Shown: positions 8,552-19,635 of the stretch, piece by piece
Layout of the letters: the number at the start of each line of letters is the position of its first letter
Numbering within the stretch: the stretch's first letter is position 1
Source of the DNA: Erysipelatoclostridium sp. AM42-17
GTDB lineage: Bacteria > Bacillota_I > Bacilli_A > Erysipelotrichales > Coprobacillaceae
Assembly (NCBI RefSeq): GCF_003480255.1
Contig: NZ_QUIN01000006.1
Location: 17,977-81,976 of the forward strand
Direction of reading: 5' to 3'
Length of the DNA: 64,000 nt
Made by a program: the position numbers and the translations under genes
Notes under the pieces: generated by a model
Seen by the model: the letters and a program-made list of their open reading frames with translations, nothing else
Databases searched by the model: none
What the model was told of the DNA's origin: nothing

Positions 8552-9520
8552 ATGATAGAAATAAAGAATTTATATAAAAGTTATGAACAATTAGAAGTGC
8601 TTAATGATATTTCTTTTAACATTGATAAGGGTGATATCTTTGGTATTATTGGTCAAAGTGGTGCAGGTAAATCAACATTATTACGTTGTCTCAATGGTTT
8701 AGAAACCTTTCAAAAAGGAGAAGTCATTGTAGATCATCAGCCCATATCATCATTAAACAAAAAAGAGTTAAGTTATATTCAAAAAGAAATGGGAATGATT
8801 TTTCAAAACTTCAACTTATTAAATCGTTTAAATGTTTATGATAATATTGCTTTACCATTAAAGTTTTGGAAACAAAACCCTAAAAGTGAAGAAAATAAAA
8901 AAAGAATAGATGAATTATTAAAGTTAGTAGGTTTAGAGGATAAAAGCCAAGCATATCCTCGTCAATTAAGTGGAGGTCAAAAACAAAGAGTCGCTATTGC
9001 TAGAGCGTTAGTCTTAAATCCTAAGATTCTGTTGTGTGATGAAGCGACATCAGCTTTAGATCCACAAATTACAAGAGATATTCTTAACTTACTACAAAAA
9101 ATCAATAAAGAATTGGATATTACTATTGTTGTAGTAACCCATCAAATGGAAGTCATTAAACAAATTTGTAATAAAGTTGCTTTTTTAAAGGATGGACATG
9201 TTTTATCAGTAGGAAAACCTGAAGATTTATTTGTAGGACCTGATAAAGAAATACAAAAATTTATCGGTGATGATATAGAAATTTTACCTACTACAGGAAA
9301 GAATATTAAATTATTCTTTACTAATAATAATGCTAAATCACATACGATTACTGATTTAGCGAGAACTTTAAATATTGATTTTGATATTTGCCAAGGTAAA
9401 TTAGAAAACTTTAGAGGTTCAATGTTAGGAAGTTTAATTATTAATGTTGAATTAGCTGATTATCCAGCAGTACAACAATATTTAAATGATCATCAAATTG
9501 GATGGGAGGAAATAGGATGA
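8552..9520 (+). CDS. metN: Methionine ABC transporter ATP-binding protein
   Basis: A 322-residue ABC ATPase. Walker A GQSGAGKS is at residues 34-41, the signature LSGGQKQR near 139, and Walker B LLCDEATSALD just after. The C-terminal 75 residues form a NIL domain, the methionine-sensing regulatory module that gives trans-inhibition in MetNI. ATG 8552 follows GAAAGGA at good spacing; an in-frame ATG 42 bp upstream overlaps metQ and has poorer context. The gene overlaps metI by four bases (ATGA), a sign of coupled translation. Confidence 0.95.
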   Translation: MIEIKNLYKSYEQLEVLNDISFNIDKGDIFGIIGQSGAGKSTLLRCLNGLETFQKGEVIVDHQPISSLNKKELSYIQKEMGMIFQNFNLLNRLNVYDNIALPLKFWKQNPKSEENKKRIDELLKLVGLEDKSQAYPRQLSGGQKQRVAIARALVLNPKILLCDEATSALDPQITRDILNLLQKINKELDITIVVVTHQMEVIKQICNKVAFLKDGHVLSVGKPEDLFVGPDKEIQKFIGDDIEILPTTGKNIKLFFTNNNAKSHTITDLARTLNIDFDICQGKLENFRGSMLGSLIINVELADYPAVQQYLNDHQIGWEEIG

Positions 9521-10152
9521 GTGAAGTATTAATACAAGCCACATATGAAACATTATATATGGTTTTAGGTTCAACGTTCTTTGCAGTGATTTTAGGTTTT
9601 ATTCCGGCTATTGTTTTAACATTAACAGCACCGGAAGGATTAAAACCGAATAAAGTTGTTTATCATATTTTAGATGTCATTGTTAATGTTTTTAGAAGTT
9701 TCCCATTTGTGATCTTGATGGTTATTGTGATCCCACTTACGAGATTAATTGCTGGTAAGGCTATTGGAACTACAGCAGCTTTAGTACCACTTACTATTTC
9801 AGCGATTCCTTTTGTTGCTAGAGTTATTGAAAGTGCCTTAAGAAGTGTTGATATTGGTTTGGTGGAAGCGGCGAGATCATTTGGTGCAAGTGATTTTCAA
9901 ATTATTATCAGAGTTTACTTAAAAGAAGCCTTACCAGGTATTTTATCAGGCATTACTCTTACCATGATTAGTATTGTAGGCTATAGTGCAATGGGTGGTG
10001 CTTTGGGTGCCGGAGGAATTGGTGATATTGCTATTCGTTATGGTTATCAGGCTTATCAAATACCTTATCTTATTGCCGCAAGTATTATTTTAATTATCTT
10101 TGTACAAATTATTCAATCTATTGGTAATCACTTATATAAGAAGTTATCTTAA
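9517..10152 (+). CDS. metI: Methionine ABC transporter permease
   Basis: A 211-residue inner-membrane protein with about five hydrophobic segments and the binding-protein-dependent permease EAA loop (VEAARSFGASDFQIIIRVYLKEALPGI), which docks to MetN. ATG 9517 overlaps the metN stop and follows GGGAGG. It completes the metQNI importer; the operon ends at the next hairpin. Confidence 0.95.
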   Translation: MSEVLIQATYETLYMVLGSTFFAVILGFIPAIVLTLTAPEGLKPNKVVYHILDVIVNVFRSFPFVILMVIVIPLTRLIAGKAIGTTAALVPLTISAIPFVARVIESALRSVDIGLVEAARSFGASDFQIIIRVYLKEALPGILSGITLTMISIVGYSAMGGALGAGGIGDIAIRYGYQAYQIPYLIAASIILIIFVQIIQSIGNHLYKKLS

Positions 10153-10154
10153 AG

Positions 10155-10179
10155 GAAATCTTTTCAAGATTTCTTTTTT
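10155..10179 (+). terminator. Terminator of metQNI
   Basis: GAAATCTT / AAGATTTC stem, TTC loop, followed by TTTTTT. Confidence 0.8.
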
Positions 10180-10267
10180 GTTTAAGTTCAAGTTGGTTAT
10201 AATAAAATGTGTATCAAGCAAAGTATTTTAATTGTAATTATGTTAAAATAAAAGGCGAGGTGATTCG

Positions 10268-11710
10268 ATGGATGATTTTATTAGACCACCAAAGAAGGTC
10301 GAAAAAAAGAAAGATAAACGTTTTGTAAAAGAAACGTTAATTATAATTGTTATTGTTATTTCTTTAGCGTTAGGTTTTGTTGCCGGTTATTTTTCTAAAA
10401 AGACAAATGTTGTTCATTCAACTAATAAAAAAGGAGTCGTTGAAGAAGTTTATTCAACAATGAAAAATAATTGGGTGAATGCCAGTGGAGAAAAGGTAGA
10501 TATAGAAACAGACGGTTTAAAAGGTTTTGTTGATGGCTTAGGTGATATTCATTCTAGTTACTTTACCAGCGATGAAGCTTCACAATTTAATGAAAGTGTT
10601 GGTGGTAACTACCAAGGAATAGGTGTAGGTTATACAATGGTTTCAGCAGGAGCGATGATTACTAAAGTCTACGATCATTCACCAGCCAGTGAACAAGATT
10701 TAAAAACAGGAGATATTTTAGTAAGTGCTAATGGACATCCTTTAGCTGGTTTAGATACTGATAAGGTGAAAGAATATGTACGTGGTAAACCGGACACTAC
10801 TGTAGAATTAGGAATATTAAGGGGCAAAGAACAGTTTACTAAGACACTGACAAGAAAAGCTGTGGATACTTCTGTAAGTTATGAAATTCGTAATCAAGAT
10901 GGAAAATCATTTGGTTATATTCAAATGAGTACCTTTGGTACTGATACGGCTAATCAAGTTGAAGAAGCCCTTAAACAATTTAAAGAGAAAAACCTTACAT
11001 CATTAGTTATTGATTTAAGAGATAATGGTGGAGGTTATTTAAATGCAGCAGTAAATATTTTAGATTTATTTTTACCAAGTGATAAATGTATTTATCAAAT
11101 GAAAGAAAAGAATAGTGCGACTAAAAAGTACTATGCTAAGACAGATCATTATTATCATTTTGATTATGGTTATATTTTAGTTAATGAAAATACAGCCAGT
11201 GCTTCAGAATTAACAGCAGGAACTTTACAAAATCAATTAGGATATAAGCTCATTGGAACAAAGACTTATGGTAAAGGAACAGCCCAAACACAATTAACTT
11301 TATCTGATGGATCAGTATTGAAATATACTTATGCTAAATGGATGTTACCTAATGGTAAATGTATTCATGGTAAAGGATTAACACCTGATATTAAAGTAGA
11401 TAATGCAAGTTTATCTAATATTACAATTAAGAAAATAAAAACACCATTACAAGTAGATCAAGTGAGTTCATCTGTTAAATCAATGCAAAAGATGTTAAAG
11501 ATTTTAGGATATCAAGTCGATCGTGAAGATGGTTATTTTTCTCAAGCATCTATGAGTGCTTTACAACAATTTGAAAAAGATAACAACTTAACTGAAGATG
11601 GCACATATAGCGAAGATGATAAGTTAATGTTGATTGCGAGAGTAATGACCTATATTCAAGATCAAAGCCATGATCAACAATATGCACGTTTACTACAAGA
11701 AATGCAATAG
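10268..11710 (+). CDS. S41 family C-terminal processing peptidase (CtpA/CtpB type)
   Basis: A 480-residue membrane-anchored serine protease. A charged N-terminus precedes one transmembrane segment (about 24-43), then a PDZ domain (about 105-185, with [10 protein letters not shown] and [11 protein letters not shown]), then the S41 core. The serine nucleophile lies in the NTASASE motif near residues 311-313 and the lysine in KTYGKG (Lys336). A peptidoglycan-binding-like repeat ([20 protein letters not shown]) ends the protein near 395-455. The active domain should be extracellular, clipping tails of envelope proteins or processing regulators. The uvrB start follows after 11 bases. Confidence 0.9.
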   Translation: MDDFIRPPKKVEKKKDKRFVKETLIIIVIVISLALGFVAGYFSKKTNVVHSTNKKGVVEEVYSTMKNNWVNASGEKVDIETDGLKGFVDGLGDIHSSYFTSDEASQFNESVGGNYQGIGVGYTMVSAGAMITKVYDHSPASEQDLKTGDILVSANGHPLAGLDTDKVKEYVRGKPDTTVELGILRGKEQFTKTLTRKAVDTSVSYEIRNQDGKSFGYIQMSTFGTDTANQVEEALKQFKEKNLTSLVIDLRDNGGGYLNAAVNILDLFLPSDKCIYQMKEKNSATKKYYAKTDHYYHFDYGYILVNENTASASELTAGTLQNQLGYKLIGTKTYGKGTAQTQLTLSDGSVLKYTYAKWMLPNGKCIHGKGLTPDIKVDNASLSNITIKKIKTPLQVDQVSSSVKSMQKMLKILGYQVDREDGYFSQASMSALQQFEKDNNLTEDGTYSEDDKLMLIARVMTYIQDQSHDQQYARLLQEMQ

Positions 11711-11721
11711 GAGGAAAGCCT

Positions 11722-13695
11722 ATGGAAAAATTTAAACTGGTATCTGATTATCAACCCATGGGAGATCAACCAGAAGCAATAGAAGAATTAGTAGCGGGAA
11801 TTGAAGCCGGAAAAAAAGAACAAGTTTTACTTGGGGGAACAGGAACAGGGAAAACGTTTACTGTTTCTAATGTGATTGCGAGAGTGAATAAGCCTACTTT
11901 GGTTTTGGCACACAATAAAACGTTAGCTGGACAATTATATTCGGAATTAAAAGAATTCTTTCCTGAAAATAGAGTAGAATACTTTGTTTCTAACTTTGAT
12001 TTTTATCAACCGGAAGCCTATATTCCTGGACGTGATTTATATATTGATAAAAATGCTAAAACAAACTATGAAATAGAAATGCTAAGAAGTGCAGCAATGA
12101 ATTCTTTAATTGAAAGAAAAGATGTCATTGTTGTGGCTTCGGTGGCTTCTATTTATGGACTAGGAAACCCCGAACAATATAAAGAAATGATTTTTTCATT
12201 AAGAGTGGATCAAGAAATAGATCGCAGGGAATTATTAACCTTTTTAGTAGATCGTCAGTATCAAAGAAATGATATTGAACAGAGTAAAGGAACTTTTAGA
12301 GTTCGTGGTGATGTAATTGAAATTGTACCGGGTCATACAGAGTCTTATTTGATTAGAATAGAATTATTTGGTGATACTGTAGAACGGATTTGTGAAGTAG
12401 ATCCATTAACAGGACATGTCCTTGGCAGTTACAATACTTATACTATTTATCCGGCCTATGGCTATGTAACCAAAAAAGAACAAATGTTAAAGGCATGTGA
12501 TACGATTAGTACAGAATTAGAAGAACGTTTAAAAGAATTTAAAGCTGAATCGAAACTTCTTGAATATGAACGCCTTGAACAAAGAACACGTCATGACGTA
12601 GAAATGTTAAGAGAAGTGGGAATGTGTCCCGGAATTGAAAATTATTCTCGTCATATTGATGGCAGAAAAGCAGGACAAAGACCTTATACATTGATTGATT
12701 ATTTCCCGGATGACTTTTTATTAGTTGTTGATGAAAGTCATGTCATGTTACCTCAAGTAAGAGGAATGTATAATGGCGATCGTAGTCGTAAAGAAACATT
12801 AGTAGAGTATGGTTTTCGTTTACCTAGTGCCTTAGATAATCGTCCTTTATATTTTGAAGAATTTGAATCATTGATTCATCAGGCTATTTATGTTTCAGCA
12901 ACACCTGGTGATTATGAATTAGAAAAAGTGAATCATCATGTTGTTGAACAAATTATTAGACCAACAGGTTTATTAGATCCTTTAATTGAAGTCAGACCAA
13001 TTGAAGGACAAGTAGATGATATCATTGATGAAATCCATCAACGCATGGAAGTTAATGAAAGAGTGCTGATCACGACGCTTACAAAGAGAATGGCTGAAGA
13101 TTTAAGTGCCTATCTAAAAGAATTAGGATTAAAAGTAGCGTATTTACATTCAGATACAAAGACATTAGAAAGAACGGAAATCTTAAGAGATTTACGTTTA
13201 GGTAAGTATGATGTTCTAGTAGGAATCAACTTATTAAGAGAAGGGCTAGACTTACCAGAAGTATCACTGGTATGTATTTTAGACGCTGATAAGGAAGGTT
13301 TCTTAAGATCAAATCGTTCATTAATTCAAACAATTGGACGTGCAGCCAGAAACAGTCATGGTAAGGTTATTATGTATGGTGATAAAATAACTGAATCAAT
13401 GCAGTATGCGATTGATGAAACGAATCGTCGTCGCCAAATCCAAGAAGCATATAATAAAGAACATCATATTATTCCACAAACTATTCGTAAAGAAATTCAT
13501 GAAGCAATTCATGGTCAAGAAGTTATTGATAATGCAAGTAGTTTAGTTAAAAAAGGTAAGAAAGCCAAAGCTCAAGATAAAAAGAAAGTGATTGCTGAAC
13601 TTGAAAAACAAATGAAAGCAGCAGCAAAAGAATTAGACTTTGAAAGAGCAATGGAATTAAGAGATATGATGTTGGAGTTACAAGGTGAAAAATAG
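11722..13695 (+). CDS. uvrB: UvrABC excinuclease subunit B
   Basis: A 657-residue helicase-like damage-verification subunit of nucleotide excision repair. Walker [10 protein letters not shown] is near residues 37-45, the beta-hairpin region follows at [24 protein letters not shown], motif II is VVDESHV, and the C-terminal UVR domain ([20 protein letters not shown]) contacts UvrC or UvrA. GGAGG sits upstream of ATG 11722. The reading frame runs 11 bases into the start of cca, and uvrA lies two genes on, so a uvrB-cca-uvrA unit is likely. Confidence 0.97.
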   Translation: MEKFKLVSDYQPMGDQPEAIEELVAGIEAGKKEQVLLGGTGTGKTFTVSNVIARVNKPTLVLAHNKTLAGQLYSELKEFFPENRVEYFVSNFDFYQPEAYIPGRDLYIDKNAKTNYEIEMLRSAAMNSLIERKDVIVVASVASIYGLGNPEQYKEMIFSLRVDQEIDRRELLTFLVDRQYQRNDIEQSKGTFRVRGDVIEIVPGHTESYLIRIELFGDTVERICEVDPLTGHVLGSYNTYTIYPAYGYVTKKEQMLKACDTISTELEERLKEFKAESKLLEYERLEQRTRHDVEMLREVGMCPGIENYSRHIDGRKAGQRPYTLIDYFPDDFLLVVDESHVMLPQVRGMYNGDRSRKETLVEYGFRLPSALDNRPLYFEEFESLIHQAIYVSATPGDYELEKVNHHVVEQIIRPTGLLDPLIEVRPIEGQVDDIIDEIHQRMEVNERVLITTLTKRMAEDLSAYLKELGLKVAYLHSDTKTLERTEILRDLRLGKYDVLVGINLLREGLDLPEVSLVCILDADKEGFLRSNRSLIQTIGRAARNSHGKVIMYGDKITESMQYAIDETNRRRQIQEAYNKEHHIIPQTIRKEIHEAIHGQEVIDNASSLVKKGKKAKAQDKKKVIAELEKQMKAAAKELDFERAMELRDMMLELQGEK

Positions 13696-15049
13696 TTTTC
13701 AATTTGATGCATTTGAAAAGAAAGTACTGGATGATTTAGTTAAACATCATGCTAAACTTTATATTGTTGGTGGTGCGATAAGAGATTTAATTCTTTTTAA
13801 TAAAACAAATCCTCATGATATAGATATTGAAATTTATCATTTACCGATTGATGAATTGATTAAAATTTTATCTCAATATGGACATGTTCGTACTGTAGGT
13901 AAATCGTTTGGCATTGTCAAACTAGATACTTTACCTCGTTTTGATTTTGCCTTACCAAGGATAGAAGTAAAAACAGGACATACACATCGAGATTTTCAAG
14001 TTTCTCTTAATCCAGATATGGATTTAAAAGAGGCTTGTAGACGAAGAGATTTTACGATGAATAGTTTGATGTATGATTATCAAACACATCATATTTATGA
14101 TTTTTTTGGTGGGATTGAAGATTTAAATCATCATGTTATTAAAATGATTGATGAAAAGTCTTTTCAAGAAGATCCTTTACGCATTTTAAGAGCAGCTCAA
14201 TTTGCTTCAAGATTAGAAATGACTGTTGATATTCAAACTCAACAATTATGTAAAAAAATGATTCAAGCAGGAGCATTACAACATTTGAGTCATGAACGAA
14301 TTGTAAGTGAATATAACAAACTATTAATGAGTAACAAACCATCAATCGGGTTAAAATTCTTATTAAAAATCAATGGTTTATTTAAACCATTGATGGTTTT
14401 AAAAGATTGTCACCAAAGATTAGACTATCATCCTGAAGATGATGTGATGTCGCATACATTATTAGTTGTAGACTTAGCAGCTTTATGTAAACATCATACG
14501 AGTTATCCTTTAGGCTTTATGTGGGGTGCTTTATTACATGATATTGGTAAACCACTTGTTACGACTTCTGATGGTAGAGCACCAGGACATAATGAAAGTG
14601 GTGTTCAAGTCTTTAATGAATACTTTGCCGGTATTTTACAAAATCAAAGACTCAATCAGTATGTGAAAACCATGATTTATTATCATATGCATTTAATGAA
14701 TATGGCAAGGAATCATAGTCGTGATTTTCGTTTTTATCAACTATTAAAGGGCATTGATGGGATTATGCCTTTAGAAGATTTAGTCTTGATTTCAAAATGT
14801 GATAAATTAGGTAGATATGATAATCGACCAGAGACAATTAAATTACTGGATGATTTTATTGAAGATAAAACAAGTCGTTTAGGGAAAGAAGCTTTAAAAC
14901 CAGTCATTACAGGAAAAGATTTATTACCTTTAGGTATTCGGGGTTCCCAGTTTAAAGAATTATTAGATTGGGCTTATGAATTACAAATGAAAGGGCACGA
15001 TAAATTTGATATAATGCATTTAATAAAGGAGAAGTTAAATGGAAGATAA
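13685..15049 (+). CDS. cca: CCA-adding tRNA nucleotidyltransferase with HD domain
   Basis: A 454-residue class II nucleotidyltransferase. The head motif GGAIRDLIL, the metal-binding DIDIEIY, the [13 protein letters not shown] block and [16 protein letters not shown] define the poly(A) polymerase/CCA enzyme family, and an HD phosphohydrolase motif (LLHDIGKP) is present near residue 280. It adds or repairs the 3' CCA of tRNAs. The start is GTG 13685, overlapping uvrB by 11 bases; its own stop overlaps the uvrA start by 11 bases. A poly(A)-only enzyme is an alternative. Confidence 0.88.
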   Translation: MKNSFQFDAFEKKVLDDLVKHHAKLYIVGGAIRDLILFNKTNPHDIDIEIYHLPIDELIKILSQYGHVRTVGKSFGIVKLDTLPRFDFALPRIEVKTGHTHRDFQVSLNPDMDLKEACRRRDFTMNSLMYDYQTHHIYDFFGGIEDLNHHVIKMIDEKSFQEDPLRILRAAQFASRLEMTVDIQTQQLCKKMIQAGALQHLSHERIVSEYNKLLMSNKPSIGLKFLLKINGLFKPLMVLKDCHQRLDYHPEDDVMSHTLLVVDLAALCKHHTSYPLGFMWGALLHDIGKPLVTTSDGRAPGHNESGVQVFNEYFAGILQNQRLNQYVKTMIYYHMHLMNMARNHSRDFRFYQLLKGIDGIMPLEDLVLISKCDKLGRYDNRPETIKLLDDFIEDKTSRLGKEALKPVITGKDLLPLGIRGSQFKELLDWAYELQMKGHDKFDIMHLIKEKLNGR

Positions 15050-17858
15050 ATTAATTATTAAAGGTGCTAGAGAAAATAATTTAAAGAATATTAGTTTAGA
15101 GATTCCTAAAAATAAGTTAGTCATTATGACTGGATTATCAGGTTCAGGAAAGACTTCTCTCGCTTTTGATACGATTTATGCAGAAGGACAAAGACGTTAT
15201 GTAGAATCCTTATCTGCTTATGCGAGACAATTTCTAGGAAATATGGAAAAACCAGATGTGGATGTATTAGAAGGATTATCGCCTGCAATTGCGATTGACC
15301 AAAAAACGACTTCTAATAATCCTCGTTCTACTGTAGGAACAGTAACGGAAATTTATGATTATTTACGTTTATTATATGCTCGTGTAGGGAAAGCGTATTG
15401 TCCAACTCATGGTACGGTGATTGAAAGTCAAACAATTAAACAAATGGCAGATATCATAGATCATTATGATGATGGTGATAAATTACAAATTCTAGCAAGA
15501 GTGGTTAAAAATCAAAAGGGAACATTTAAAGACTATTTTGATGATTTATTAAAAGAGGGTTACTTACGTGTCATTGTTGATGGTGAGATGCGCCTATTAG
15601 ATGAAAAAATCGAACTAGATAAAAATAAAAAACATAATATTGATGTTGTCATCGATCGTATTATAAAAAAAGAAGGTTATCGTAGTCGTTTAATAGATTC
15701 TTTAGAAGTAGGATTAAAACTGACTGGTGGTGAAGTCATTGTTTCTAACCTTACTAAGAAAAAGGAAGAATTATTTAGTGAACATTTAGCTTGTCCTATT
15801 TGTGGCTTTTCAGTTCCTAAATTAGAACCAAGATTATTTTCTTTTAATAATCCTTTAGGGGCTTGTCCTGATTGTCGAGGATTAGGAGTTAAAAATGAAG
15901 TCGATATTGATTTATTAATTCCAGATATGAATTTATCTATTAATCAAGGTGGAATTCGTTATTTTAAAACATCAGTAGGAACAGATCGTATTGAATGGCA
16001 ACGTTTTTTAGTGCTATGTCGTACATATCATATTGATCTTGATAAACCATTAAAAGACTTTACTAAAAAGGAAATGCATTATATTTTATATGGATCTTCA
16101 ACACCTATTACTTATGAAATTGTATCAAGTAGTGGTAATGTAAGTAAAACAACAAAGTTCATTGAAGGTGTTAAAACACTTATTGAAAGACGTTATGAAG
16201 AAACAACATCAAGTTGGTCTAAAGAATGGTATGCTTCATTTATGGCAGAACATGTATGTCCTACATGTAAGGGAAGAAGATTAAATGATCAGGTCTTATC
16301 TGTAAGAGTTGGTGATTTAAATATTGCTGAATTTACAGAAATGTCAATTGAACAAGCTTTAGAGTTTATTAAAAATTTACAATTAACAGATTATCAATTA
16401 AATATTGCACGTTTAGTTATTAAAGAAATTAAAGATCGTTTAGAATTCTTAAATAATGTTGGATTAGGTTATCTTACTCTTGCTAGAAGAGCTGGTGGTT
16501 TATCAGGTGGTGAAGCACAGCGTATTCGTCTAGCTACTCAAATTGGAACACGTTTATCAGGTGTTCTCTATGTTTTAGATGAACCTTCGATTGGTTTACA
16601 TCAACGTGATAATGATAAACTTATTCAATCATTGAAGGATATTCGTGATTTAGGAAATAGCGTTTTAGTTGTAGAACATGATGAAGATACAATGAGAGAA
16701 AGTGATTTTATTGTTGATATTGGTCCTGGTGCCGGAGTTCATGGGGGAAATGTCATTGTGGCAGGAACACCTCAAGAAGTTATGGCTTGCAAGGAGTCTA
16801 TTACAGGACAATATTTATCAGGGGCAAAGAAAATAGAAGTGCCTCAAAAAAGAAGAAAAGGTAATGGTAAGTTTATTGAAATTAAAGGGGCACAAGAAAA
16901 TAACTTAAAGAAAATTAATGTGAAGTTTCCACTAGGATGTTTTAATGTGGTAACCGGAGTATCTGGAAGTGGAAAATCAACATTAGTGAATGAAATTCTT
17001 GGTAAAGCTTTAATGAAACATGTTTATCATTCAAAAGAAAAACCAGGTAAGTATCGTGAAATTAAAGGATTTGAAAATATTGATAAAGTGATTGAAGTAT
17101 CACAAGATCCAATAGGAAGAACACCACGTTCTAATCCGGTAACTTATACCGGTGTTTTTGATGATATTCGTGATTTATTCGCTAAAACTAATGAAGCGAA
17201 GATGAGAGGATATGATAAAGGACGTTTTTCATTTAATGTTAAAGGAGGACGTTGTGAAGCCTGTCAAGGTGATGGTGTTAAAAAGATCTCAATGCATTTT
17301 TTACCTGATGTTTATGTGCCTTGTGAACAATGTGAAGGAAAACGTTATAATGAAGAAACGTTACAAGTCACATATAAAGATAAAAATATTTATGATGTAC
17401 TAGAAATGACAGTTGAAGATGCTGTATCATTCTTTGAGAACTTACCTAAAATAAAAAATAAATTACAAACACTTTATGATGTGGGATTAGGCTATGTTAA
17501 ATTAGGACAAAGTGCAACAACTCTTTCCGGGGGAGAAGCGCAACGTGTTAAGTTAGCTAGTGAATTACAAAAGAAGGCAACTGGTAAAACAGTCTATATT
17601 CTTGATGAACCAACAACAGGATTACATAGTGATGATGTCAATCGTTTAATTAGTGTTTTACAAAGAATTGTTGATCAAGGGGATACGATTATTATGATTG
17701 AACATAACTTAGATATGATCAAGGTTGCGGATTATATCATTGATTTAGGTCCTGAAGGTGGAGATGGTGGTGGAACTGTTGTGGTTACAGGAACACCGGA
17801 AAAAGTCGCTCAATGCAAGGATAGTTATACCGGACAATTCTTAGAGAAAATGTTGTAG
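15039..17858 (+). CDS. uvrA: UvrABC excinuclease subunit A
   Basis: A 939-residue dimeric DNA-damage recognition ATPase with two ABC modules. Walker A motifs are GLSGSGKT (near residue 32) and GVSGSGKS (near 642), each followed by zinc-binding Cys clusters (CPICGFSVPKLEPRLFSFNNPLGACPDC; CEACQGDGVKK with CEQCEG) and signature LSGGEAQR. Walker B regions read VLDEPSIGLHQ and ILDEPTTGLH. AAAGGAG precedes ATG 15039. It ends 11 bases before hprK, continuing the same forward operon. Confidence 0.97.
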   Translation: MEDKLIIKGARENNLKNISLEIPKNKLVIMTGLSGSGKTSLAFDTIYAEGQRRYVESLSAYARQFLGNMEKPDVDVLEGLSPAIAIDQKTTSNNPRSTVGTVTEIYDYLRLLYARVGKAYCPTHGTVIESQTIKQMADIIDHYDDGDKLQILARVVKNQKGTFKDYFDDLLKEGYLRVIVDGEMRLLDEKIELDKNKKHNIDVVIDRIIKKEGYRSRLIDSLEVGLKLTGGEVIVSNLTKKKEELFSEHLACPICGFSVPKLEPRLFSFNNPLGACPDCRGLGVKNEVDIDLLIPDMNLSINQGGIRYFKTSVGTDRIEWQRFLVLCRTYHIDLDKPLKDFTKKEMHYILYGSSTPITYEIVSSSGNVSKTTKFIEGVKTLIERRYEETTSSWSKEWYASFMAEHVCPTCKGRRLNDQVLSVRVGDLNIAEFTEMSIEQALEFIKNLQLTDYQLNIARLVIKEIKDRLEFLNNVGLGYLTLARRAGGLSGGEAQRIRLATQIGTRLSGVLYVLDEPSIGLHQRDNDKLIQSLKDIRDLGNSVLVVEHDEDTMRESDFIVDIGPGAGVHGGNVIVAGTPQEVMACKESITGQYLSGAKKIEVPQKRRKGNGKFIEIKGAQENNLKKINVKFPLGCFNVVTGVSGSGKSTLVNEILGKALMKHVYHSKEKPGKYREIKGFENIDKVIEVSQDPIGRTPRSNPVTYTGVFDDIRDLFAKTNEAKMRGYDKGRFSFNVKGGRCEACQGDGVKKISMHFLPDVYVPCEQCEGKRYNEETLQVTYKDKNIYDVLEMTVEDAVSFFENLPKIKNKLQTLYDVGLGYVKLGQSATTLSGGEAQRVKLASELQKKATGKTVYILDEPTTGLHSDDVNRLISVLQRIVDQGDTIIMIEHNLDMIKVADYIIDLGPEGGDGGGTVVVTGTPEKVAQCKDSYTGQFLEKML

Positions 17859-17869
17859 GAGGGGAAAAT

Positions 17870-18808
17870 ATGAAGTCAACAACAGTAAAAAGATTATTTA
17901 ATAAAAGTGAAGATTATGTACAAATTACAGGAAATGAAGAATCACTAGAAAGATTAGTTCTTGTAAGTGAAGTCAATCGACCAGGTTTTGAATTAGCAGG
18001 TTTCTTTAAACATAGTGATTTTAGACGTATTATTATCTTTGGAGAAAAGGAAATAGCATTCATTAATGAAATGAGTGACGAACGTCAAAAAGAAATTTTC
18101 CCTGCCTTAATAAATGATTTAGTACCATGTATTGTTATTTGTAAAGGATTAGAATGTCCAGCAATTTTAAAAGATATTGCTGCTGCTAAGAACTTTCCAA
18201 TCTTTATTTCACAACTTCCTACAGGTAGAGTATCAAATAATTTAATTAATGAATTAGAAGAACAATTAGCTAAAGAAACATTAATGCATGGAGTATTCTT
18301 AAATATTTATGGTAAAGGTGTTATTATCAAGGGAGATAGTGGTATTGGTAAATCAGAAATTGCCTTAGAATTAGTTAAAAGAGGACATTTATTGATTGCT
18401 GATGATGCTGTTGAATTATATTTAATTGGTCAACGTATTGTAGGTAAAGCGCCAGAAGTATTAAAGAGTTTATTAGAAATTCGTGGTATTGGTGTTATTG
18501 ATGTTTCTAAGATGTTTGGTATTAGTTCTGTCTTAGAAAGAGATAATGTAGATTTGATTATTCAATTAGATCGTTGGGTTCCTTCTCGTGAATATACACG
18601 TGTAGGGGTTGAAGAAAATGAGGCAGTAGAAGATATTTTAGGTGTTAAGATTCCTAAGGTTGTTGTTCCTGTATCAAGTGGACGTAGTATGGCTGTTATT
18701 ATTGAAACGGCAGTAATGAATATGCGTTTACGTGATAATGGTATTGACTCAAGTAAAGAATTTGTTGATCGTATTTTAAAGAATATTGATAAAAATAGTA
18801 AGGAGTAA
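17870..18808 (+). CDS. hprK: HPr kinase/phosphorylase
   Basis: A 312-residue bifunctional enzyme that phosphorylates HPr at Ser46 when glycolytic intermediates are abundant, creating the CcpA corepressor. The P-loop GDSGIGKS is at residues 155-162, followed by ELVKRGHLLIADDAVEL and the signature LEIRGIGVIDV. The hprK-lgt-ppaX order matches Bacillus. It gives a functional link to the cre site before the PTS gene at 63591. Confidence 0.97.
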   Translation: MKSTTVKRLFNKSEDYVQITGNEESLERLVLVSEVNRPGFELAGFFKHSDFRRIIIFGEKEIAFINEMSDERQKEIFPALINDLVPCIVICKGLECPAILKDIAAAKNFPIFISQLPTGRVSNNLINELEEQLAKETLMHGVFLNIYGKGVIIKGDSGIGKSEIALELVKRGHLLIADDAVELYLIGQRIVGKAPEVLKSLLEIRGIGVIDVSKMFGISSVLERDNVDLIIQLDRWVPSREYTRVGVEENEAVEDILGVKIPKVVVPVSSGRSMAVIIETAVMNMRLRDNGIDSSKEFVDRILKNIDKNSKE

Positions 18809-18810
18809 TT

Positions 18811-19611
18811 ATGAAATTTTTTCCTAATCCTAAAACATTTCTACAATTAGGTTCATGGACTATTCAAATGTATGCTGTTTGTATTTTAATAGGTGCTTTT
18901 ATTGCCTATGGTCTTGGACAACATCATTTTAAAAAGATGGGATATCATAAAGATATTCTATCTGATTATTTCTTTGGTGTCCTTATTATAGGTATTATTG
19001 GTGCTAGAATCTGGTATGTGATCTTTATGTGGAATGAAATCTATGCCCAAGATTTATCATTAATATTTCAAATTAACCAAGGAGGTCTTGCTATCCAAGG
19101 TGGGATCATAGCAGGCTTGATATTTAGTTATTGGTATTTTAAAAAGCACAATATTCCCTTTTTGCTTGCCGGAGATGCCATTATGCCGGGGGTATTAATT
19201 GCTCAAGCTTGTGGCAGATGGGGTAATTTCTTTAATCAAGAAGCCTATGGATCAAGTGTAAGTTTAGCGTTTTTAAAATCATTACATTTACCTCATTTTA
19301 TTATTTCTAATATGTGTATTGATGGTGTTTACCATCATCCTACTTTTTTATATGAATCTGTGTTAAATGTGATTGGTTTTTTATTGATTTATTTTGTGAT
19401 TAGAAAGTTTCAAACTAAGCAGGGAGAACAATTTTTTAGTTACTTTATTTGGTATGGGGTGATTCGCTTTTTTGTAGAATCATTAAGAACAGATAGTTTA
19501 TTCTTTATGGGATTAAAGATGGCACAGTTAACATCAATCGCATTTATTATTATTGGTGTAATTGGTTTTCTTTGGTGTAAAAAATATGGAGTAAAAGCAA
19601 AGGTTGCATAA
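18811..19611 (+). CDS. lgt: Prolipoprotein diacylglyceryl transferase
   Basis: A 266-residue polytopic membrane enzyme that attaches diacylglycerol to the lipobox cysteine of lipoprotein precursors such as MetQ. The Lgt signature region is present as ACGRWGNFFNQEAYG near residues 130-145, with GARIWYV and GGLAIQGGIIAG before it and the conserved VRFFVESLRTD-like block after it (IRFFVESLRTD). ATG follows the hprK stop by two bases, with AAGGAG in the end of hprK. Confidence 0.96.
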   Translation: MKFFPNPKTFLQLGSWTIQMYAVCILIGAFIAYGLGQHHFKKMGYHKDILSDYFFGVLIIGIIGARIWYVIFMWNEIYAQDLSLIFQINQGGLAIQGGIIAGLIFSYWYFKKHNIPFLLAGDAIMPGVLIAQACGRWGNFFNQEAYGSSVSLAFLKSLHLPHFIISNMCIDGVYHHPTFLYESVLNVIGFLLIYFVIRKFQTKQGEQFFSYFIWYGVIRFFVESLRTDSLFFMGLKMAQLTSIAFIIIGVIGFLWCKKYGVKAKVA

Positions 19612-19624
19612 GCAACCTTTTATT
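19599..19624 (+). terminator. Hairpin overlapping the lgt stop
   Basis: AAAGGTTGC / GCAACCTTT with an ATAA loop, then TTTTATT. A likely attenuator or partial terminator inside the hprK cluster. Confidence 0.65.
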
Positions 19625-19635
19625 AAGGAGCGAGT

